Shown: piece after piece, positions 59,594-64,000 of the stretch | Position numbering within the stretch: the first letter of the stretch is position 1 | Layout: every line of letters starts with the position of its first letter | Source: Marinobacterium sp048264005 | GTDB taxonomy: Bacteria; Pseudomonadota; Gammaproteobacteria; Pseudomonadales; Balneatricaceae | DNA length: 64,000 nucleotides | Assembly: GCA_048264005.1 (NCBI GenBank) | Contig: JBLXDP010000004.1 | Span: 186,001-250,000 of the forward strand | Direction: 5' to 3' | Program-made: the position numbers and the translations under genes | The notes under the pieces: generated by a model | What the model was told of the DNA's origin: nothing | The model's database searches: none | Seen by the model: only the letters and a program-made list of their open reading frames with translations

Positions 59594-59674
59594 TCACTCA
59601 AGAAAACTAACGCCATCATCGGCAGAATTCGATGGCAGCGGTACACACATGTTTTTATCATTTATATAGTCCAT
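59594..59674 (-). other. Short in-frame leader or broken 5' end of the glycine-zipper gene
   Basis: 26 codons from ATG 59674 (AAGGG upstream) ending in TGA, in the same frame as the downstream protein and joined to it by ten sense codons. It encodes MDYINDKN ... PLPSNSADDG. Either the gene lost its true N-terminus to a nonsense mutation, or this is a separate leader peptide. Confidence 0.45.
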
Positions 59675-59693
59675 TATAAATTTCCCTTAAAAA

Positions 59694-60104
59694 CTAATAG
59701 ATTTCACTAAAATTTACATTTTCCACTCTTGAAAAAAACTTACTGACCTCGGCCAAAGAAGATTTTTCTTTAATTGCCAACCTAGCCTCCATGCCCAATA
59801 AAAAGCGATTTTTCCTCCAGTTAAAAGGCAAATAGTCTATATAAGCAATCACAATTTGCTCATCTTTAAATTCTGACTTTATTATTTTTCTTAGAATAAT
59901 CCCATCTTTACTGTCTTCAGGTATAATCCACATATCTTTTTCAAACACCAACAAAAAGCATGCAGAATCGTTTGCTTGAACATCACTGCCAATTAGGAGG
60001 CAGTAAACATTTTTTATGTTTTCAATTTTCTCAATCGAAGATTTTCCATTTTTTAGATATAACGTTAGATTACCATTAGACTCTTTAATACCTTCCTTTG
60101 TCAT
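59694..60104 (-). CDS. Hypothetical protein, candidate partner of the glycine-zipper protein
   Basis: 136 residues with GGAG 5 bp before the start. Soluble, lysine-rich, alternating beta-strand pattern (NLTLYLKNGKS, VYCLLIGSD, CFLLVFEKDMWIIPED, QIVIAYIDYLPFNWRKN). No family recognised. AT-rich like the following gene and on the same strand, so the two probably travel together. An immunity or chaperone role is conceivable but unsupported. Confidence 0.6.
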   Translation of the reverse strand: MTKEGIKESNGNLTLYLKNGKSSIEKIENIKNVYCLLIGSDVQANDSACFLLVFEKDMWIIPEDSKDGIILRKIIKSEFKDEQIVIAYIDYLPFNWRKNRFLLGMEARLAIKEKSSLAEVSKFFSRVENVNFSEIY

Positions 60105-60400
60105 TTCATCTCCATGCGTAAAGCCCAGTTAAATAATTCACTAACACTAAAGCTAAAACAAGATAAGCATTATAAAGAAATGACCACTATGAGCCCAAGC
60201 ACTACATAACAAAAATACAAAAATCAGACAACAATATTCTCTTATCCATGTTATTCAGTATCTAATAGACTACACATTGAAAAAACTCATACAGTATCTT
60301 CAGCATTAAATGCTAGAGCAAAGGGTGTGAAAGGGAAAAAGACACCCCCTGCTCCATCAGAACCCGATGTCATATCAGGTCCGAAATACACTACCTAGAA

Positions 60401-61117
60401 TCAGAAATGCCACTTCAGCAGCAGTGATGGACTGCGCTCGTCCACATCGGTGCCGAATTTGTTGGTCCAGTGGGCGTACTCGATACCCACATAAAACGGT
60501 GAAGAGGTACCAATCAGCTTGCCGGCGTTCCACTTCAGCTGGGAGGTGAAGTTGATCTCTTCATTGTTGGTATCGGAAGAGGCGGACCAGTCTACAAAGC
60601 CGTCATACAGAAACTCGGCACTGCCCAGTTTGAAAGGCGCACCCCAGGTCAGGGTGACCATGGTGTCGTCGTCCCAGTTCTCGTTTTTAACGCGGTAGAG
60701 GTTGGCGTTGGCGTACTGGAAGCCCGGAATATCAAGGGCTACACCAATACCGGCCATGACGTTATCAAAGCCATCACCGCCCTCCCAGGTACCGGCGATC
60801 AAGACATCTTTTACCGGTCCGAAGGACAGTTCCTTGCCGGTTAGATGACCCAGACTCAGACGTGGGGAGAATTCAAAATAAAGCGAGTCGGTGTCGTTTT
60901 CACCCATTTCACGGTCGATGAAGAAGAAGGTATCACCCCAGTCATGGCCACTGGCATGTTCAAAGGTGAAATACTGACGATCTTCGTCCCCCAATTCATA
61001 GTCAGTACCGTTCAGGTAACTGATACTGAAATCGCTCCATTGTTGCTGGGCATGTGCGCCCGCAGAAGCCAGGGTAATACCAAGTGCACACGCGAGTTTT
61101 GTTGTTTTAGTTTTCAT
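60401..61117 (-). CDS. Tsx/OmpK-like nucleoside-specific outer-membrane channel
   Basis: 238 residues with a signal peptide (LACALGITLASAGAHA-Q). The mature part is an outer-membrane barrel with alternating strands ending in LLLKWHF, the terminal Phe typical for BamA recognition. Motifs WSDFSISYLNGTDYE, GDTFFFIDRE and FYVGIEYAHWTNKFG match the Tsx/OmpK nucleoside channel family. A RutR-like dyad lies about 65 bp upstream. It probably admits nucleosides or related compounds. Confidence 0.85.
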   Translation of the reverse strand: MKTKTTKLACALGITLASAGAHAQQQWSDFSISYLNGTDYELGDEDRQYFTFEHASGHDWGDTFFFIDREMGENDTDSLYFEFSPRLSLGHLTGKELSFGPVKDVLIAGTWEGGDGFDNVMAGIGVALDIPGFQYANANLYRVKNENWDDDTMVTLTWGAPFKLGSAEFLYDGFVDWSASSDTNNEEINFTSQLKWNAGKLIGTSSPFYVGIEYAHWTNKFGTDVDERSPSLLLKWHF

Positions 61118-61175
61118 TTATTGCCTCAGGTCTACAGCGTCATATTTTTATAAAGCTTCTCCATTAAAATAATTG

Positions 61176-61191
61176 TTTACCATATGGTCAA
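61176..61191. promoter_or_regulatory. RutR-like operator upstream of the Tsx-like gene
   Basis: TTTACCATATGGTCAA (minus: TTGACCATATGGTAAA) contains the perfect palindrome ACCATATGGT and is two mismatches away from the RutR consensus TTGACCAnnTGGTCAA. Centre about 66 bp before the start. Confidence 0.6.
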
Positions 61192-61309
61192 CTAAACCTT
61201 GTAGCCATACAGCAACCATATAAAACGATCAGTTATCCATTTAATTAACCAAGAGTATGCATGCTACATTTCAGTGCACACTGAAAAATTAATTCGAGAT
61301 AAAAAGCAT

Positions 61310-61334
61310 AAAAAAAGCCCGCTTAAAAGCGGGC
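61310..61334 (-). terminator. Intrinsic terminator of the CofG-like gene
   Basis: Perfect 8-bp stem GCCCGCTT/AAGCGGGC (61317-61324 with 61327-61334). A run of A on the + strand (61310-61316) gives the minus-strand U-tract. 39 bp after the stop. Confidence 0.88.
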
Positions 61335-61372
61335 GAATGATCTTCCGGCATTGCTATACGCATGGAGAAACA

Positions 61373-62491
61373 TTATGCATATCGGGGGGCTCTTTGTGAT
61401 TCGAGTACATCAAGGCGATGACTCATTTCGGAAGAGAGATATTTTTCAGGCAGATTCTGATATTGCGGATAAATAGCCAAACGCTCCTGCAGGCGATAAC
61501 CACACTCCGAGGTTTTAAACTCCAGTGACTGGATTTTCGGCCAGGCGCGCTCCGGGTTGATATGGTCGATGGTCAAGGGTGAAACACCGCCCCAGTCATT
61601 GATACCGGAGAAGATGTAATCCTTGTAATGCTCTTGCAGATTCGGTGGCGCCTGCAGGCTGATGGTCGGGTCCAGAATCAGTCGCGCAACAGCAAGGGTC
61701 AGCAGCATGTCTTCCAGTTCCGGCTCGGGCGCATTGGCCATGGCGGTGCCCGGTTTGGCACGGAAGTTCTGCACAATCACTTCCTGGATATGGCCATAAC
61801 GCTGGTGCATTTCGTTGATTGCCACCAGACTGTCGACGCGTTCCTGCCAGGTCTCACCGATACCGATCAGGATGCCGGTGGTAAAGGGAACATTGTGCTT
61901 GCCGGTCAGTTCCAGTGTGCGCAGGCGCTGGACGGGCACTTTATCCGGGCAGGCATAGTGCGCCTGACCCTTTTCCATCAAACGGCGGCTTATGTTCTCC
62001 AGCATCATACCCATACTGGCTGAAACGGGACGCAGTTTGAGTACATCCTCTTCCGACAGGGTTCCGGCATTCACGTGCGGCAACATGTTGGTGTTATCGA
62101 TTACCAGCTGACACATGGCACACAGATAATCGACCATGGTTTCGTACCCCAACTCTGCCAAACGGGCACGCGCTTCAGGGTATTTCTTTTCAGGTTTTTC
62201 GCCGAGGCTGAACAGGACTTCCTTACACCCCAGGCGCTCACCTTCCTTTATCACCGCCATCACTTCTTCAGGCGACATTATATGGGCGTCGGGTGAACCG
62301 GGTGGTTTTACAAAGGTGCAGTAGCCGCAGGTATCGCGACACATATTAGTGAGCGGAACAAAAACTTTGCGGGAATAGGTAACCACGTCGCCCCAGTGGA
62401 GATCACGTAAAGCCGAAGCCTGATTACGTAATGCCATTATTTCATCACTATCGGCGGTGGCGAACTGATAAGCCTGCTCAGCGGACATCAT
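61373..62491 (-). CDS. CofG-like radical SAM protein (FO synthase subunit 1 family)
   Basis: 372 residues from ATG 62491 (GGGAG upstream; the frame extends to 62554 without a better site). Radical SAM motif in VFVPLTNMCRDTCGYCTFVK (CxxxCxxC) with the surrounding wording specific to CofG, then KEVLFSLGEKPEKKYPEAR, LPHVNAGTL, PFTTGILIGIGETW and EVIVQNFRAKPGT. CofG with CofH makes the deazaflavin FO. No CofH half is fused or adjacent, and most gammaproteobacteria make no F420, so the true reaction is open. A RutR-like dyad upstream suggests a pyrimidine-related role. Confidence 0.85.
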   Translation of the reverse strand: MMSAEQAYQFATADSDEIMALRNQASALRDLHWGDVVTYSRKVFVPLTNMCRDTCGYCTFVKPPGSPDAHIMSPEEVMAVIKEGERLGCKEVLFSLGEKPEKKYPEARARLAELGYETMVDYLCAMCQLVIDNTNMLPHVNAGTLSEEDVLKLRPVSASMGMMLENISRRLMEKGQAHYACPDKVPVQRLRTLELTGKHNVPFTTGILIGIGETWQERVDSLVAINEMHQRYGHIQEVIVQNFRAKPGTAMANAPEPELEDMLLTLAVARLILDPTISLQAPPNLQEHYKDYIFSGINDWGGVSPLTIDHINPERAWPKIQSLEFKTSECGYRLQERLAIYPQYQNLPEKYLSSEMSHRLDVLESQRAPRYA

Positions 62492-62659
62492 AATCGATTC
62501 TCCCAGAAACCCGGACGTGGTCTTATTCTTTCTGCGAGGAGGTGGCGCCAGCAAAAAGAACAGCAGTATTTAACTGCGGGGTTCCTACATTATTTTTGTT
62601 ATGACCGAAGGGTCTTTTGGTGACCACTTCAGTGAAGCTGAACCTCAATATAGATTTGT

Positions 62660-62675
62660 TTTACCATGCGGTCAA
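62660..62675. promoter_or_regulatory. RutR-like operator upstream of the CofG-like gene
   Basis: TTTACCATGCGGTCAA (minus: TTGACCGCATGGTAAA) shares 14 of 16 positions with the site upstream of the Tsx-like gene. About 170 bp before the CofG-like start, in the gap after the LuxR-type gene. Confidence 0.55.
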
Positions 62676-62705
62676 ATTATTATTTAATGGGCCAATCTAT
62701 ACGAA

Positions 62706-63368
62706 TCAAACAGTTACGCCCGTCATCAATTGAGTTCGCTTTTTTAATTCAAGTTTTTGCAAAATATCTGACACATGACGCTTAACAGTAGACTCCTGAA
62801 TCCCCATCTCGGACGCGATTTCCTTGTTCATCAAACCGGCCTTCAGGTAGCTCAGCACCACCTTCTGTTTGGCCGTCAGGGACTCAAGGCGATGGTAGAG
62901 ACTGACCTGTTGTGCCGGTAGGGATGAATAGATACGGCTATGACCGCTAGCCGCCGAGGTCAACGACAGGCGCTCAAGCAGCAGTTCGGCAAAGGCTTCC
63001 TGCTCCAGAATATCCTGTATCCGGGCTTCCAGTTGGCCGATAGCACCCTGGCAATTGAGCACGGCCTTGATATCGAAACATTTGATCTTGGCGTCCAGTG
63101 CCGGGGTCAGCTCATCACAGAGCAGGATGATGCTGGTCTTGGTCTTATAAAGGTAGGCGTTAAGATGCGGGCTTTGGCCCACTGCCAGCATACTGGCATG
63201 CACCAGAATAAGATCGAAGGTATCCGGACTGTAATCGGCGCTGCCAAAGAGGTCGTCATTGGCCACATCCACGAACATCAGCGAGCTGTCGTAGCCACCG
63301 AGAATGCGTTTGAGTCCTTCTCGGGCAAGGGCGTTCGGATCAGCCAGCATTATTTTCTTGAAACGCAT
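62706..63368 (-). CDS. LuxR-type regulator with degenerate receiver
   Basis: 220 residues from ATG 63368, AGGAG 7 bp upstream. C-terminal LuxR/GerE HTH is intact: LTAKQKVVLSYLKAGLMNKE, IQESTVKRHVSDILQKL. The N-terminal half has receiver topology (KKIMLADPNALAREGLKRIL), but the strand that should carry the phospho-Asp reads LILVHASML, with His in its place. So it is probably controlled by ligand, protein contact or amount rather than phosphorylation. It sits between the mmsA-type and CofG-like genes on the same strand. Confidence 0.85.
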   Translation of the reverse strand: MRFKKIMLADPNALAREGLKRILGGYDSSLMFVDVANDDLFGSADYSPDTFDLILVHASMLAVGQSPHLNAYLYKTKTSIILLCDELTPALDAKIKCFDIKAVLNCQGAIGQLEARIQDILEQEAFAELLLERLSLTSAASGHSRIYSSLPAQQVSLYHRLESLTAKQKVVLSYLKAGLMNKEIASEMGIQESTVKRHVSDILQKLELKKRTQLMTGVTV

Positions 63369-63431
63369 CTGATCACTCCTGCAATCGTGAGGAGGCAACT
63401 CCCCCGCAGCACGGGGGAGCTTTACGAGGGC

Positions 63432-64000
63432 TTAGCTCGGGAAGGAGAAGCTCACACCTTCACGCACACCGCTGGACGGCCAGCGCTGGGTGATGGTTTT
63501 ACGCTTGGTGTAGAAACGAACCGCGTCAGGACCATAGGCATGCAGGTCACCGAACAGGGAACGCTTCCAGCCACCGAAGCTGTGGTAGGACACCGGTACC
63601 GGCAGCGGTACGTTGATGCCCACCATGCCGACCTGGATGTGATCAGAGAAGTAACGAGCCGCTTCACCGTCACGGGTAAAGATACAGGTACCGTTACCGT
63701 ATTCGTGATCGTTGATCAGCTGCATCGCCTCTTCCATGGAGTTGACGCGCATGACCTGCAATACCGGGCCGAAGATCTCTTCCTGGTAGCTCTGCATGTC
63801 CGGCTTGACGTTATCGATCAGGGTGGCGCCCACGAAGAAGCCATTTTCGTAACCGCGTACATCCGGGTTACGGCCATCCACCACAACGGTAGCGCCATCG
63901 GCTTCAGCACTGCTGATATAGCCGTTTACCTTTTCCTGGTGCGCACGGGTGATCACCGGTCCAAAGTCGTTACTGCTGTTGCTGAACGCACCAACCTTCA
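63432..64000 (-). CDS. mmsA: Methylmalonate-semialdehyde dehydrogenase (CoA-acylating), C-terminal part
   Basis: The C-terminal 188 residues are inside the window; the 5' end lies beyond the right edge. FGPVITRAHQEKVNGYI, SYQEEIFGPVLQVMRV, GTCIFTRDGEAARYF, PLPVPVSYHSFGGWKRSLFG and YGPDAVRFYTKRKTITQRWP are characteristic of the MmsA/IolA type, which converts (methyl)malonate semialdehyde to propionyl- or acetyl-CoA. Such enzymes serve valine, inositol, beta-alanine and pyrimidine breakdown; the nearby RutR-like sites make a pyrimidine/beta-alanine route plausible. The gene ends 63 bp before the regulator start. Confidence 0.9.
   Translation of the reverse strand, partial: KVGAFSNSSNDFGPVITRAHQEKVNGYISSAEADGATVVVDGRNPDVRGYENGFFVGATLIDNVKPDMQSYQEEIFGPVLQVMRVNSMEEAMQLINDHEYGNGTCIFTRDGEAARYFSDHIQVGMVGINVPLPVPVSYHSFGGWKRSLFGDLHAYGPDAVRFYTKRKTITQRWPSSGVREGVSFSFPS

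Noticed and set aside
60322..60348. GGGTGT/ACACCC hairpin after the Tsx-like gene
   Set aside because: Only six base pairs with a long loop and no U-tract; too weak to call a terminator.
1..64000. CRISPR arrays, tRNA or rRNA genes, insertion sequences
   Set aside because: No direct-repeat arrays, cloverleaf-like genes, rRNA segments or transposase motifs were seen.

Overview
This window looks like chromosomal DNA of a marine-type gammaproteobacterium (Oceanospirillaceae/Pseudomonas-like). The evidence is an AmiE amidase close to the Pseudomonas enzyme, PutA without a ribbon-helix-helix domain, a large NAD-dependent glutamate dehydrogenase, Tsx/OmpK-type porin and many c-di-GMP and chemotaxis proteins. 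Most of the sequence is moderately GC-rich. Two stretches are clearly AT-richer by eye: about 51.1-53.7 kb (a retron) and about 58.8-60.3 kb (a glycine-zipper protein and its neighbour). Both look acquired. The genus is an inference.

Layout. 0-2.2 kb: end of a DMT permease, a DUF411 protein and a Cys/His-rich protein (probably copper-related), and a ChrR-like double cupin. 2.4-9.6 kb: a GAF-GGDEF-EAL protein, a small unknown gene, a GNAT enzyme, and a LuxR response regulator coupled to a hybrid kinase whose N-terminal half is an NCS1 transporter. 9.9-18.7 kb: an amide/urea nitrogen operon, urtABCDE-amiE-amiB-fmdA-fmdB, divergent from that kinase. 19-28 kb: ornithine-cyclodeaminase-family reductase, putA, NAD-glutamate dehydrogenase and an Lrp regulator; proline and glutamate catabolism. 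28.1-29.4 kb: a CadR/PbrR regulator and a short CDF-type metal exporter. 29.3-36.1 kb: signalling genes (c-heme HD-GYP, CZB receptor, PAS chemoreceptor, PAS-GGDEF-EAL).

36.2-50.8 kb is one long leftward catabolic cluster: HsaC-type extradiol dioxygenase, IpdA, IpdB, enoyl-CoA hydratase, IpdC, EchA20-like, IpdE1-like, IpdE2-like, FadA6-like thiolase, two SDRs, MaoC, a second thiolase, TetR and ETF-QO. It corresponds to steroid C/D-ring degradation: the ring-opening hydrolase and beta-oxidation steps feed electrons to the quinone pool through a dedicated ETF-QO.

51.1-53.6 kb is the highlight: a complete tripartite retron read leftward. A phosphoribosyltransferase-like protein overlaps a winged-helix protein; then comes a ~214-nt structured msr-msd RNA with matching a1/a2 ends and a long msd hairpin; then a retron reverse transcriptase with NAxxH, YADD and VTG motifs. 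It is most likely an anti-phage abortive-infection system.

54.1-64 kb: small housekeeping genes (HhH protein, GNAT, PD-(D/E)XK-like, GFA-family), codA-codB cytosine utilisation, the glycine-zipper protein with an in-frame stop near its 5' end, a Tsx-like porin, an orphan CofG-like radical SAM protein, a LuxR regulator with a degenerate receiver, and the 3' part of an mmsA-type aldehyde dehydrogenase. RutR-like dyads precede the porin and the CofG-like gene, hinting at a pyrimidine-linked regulon.
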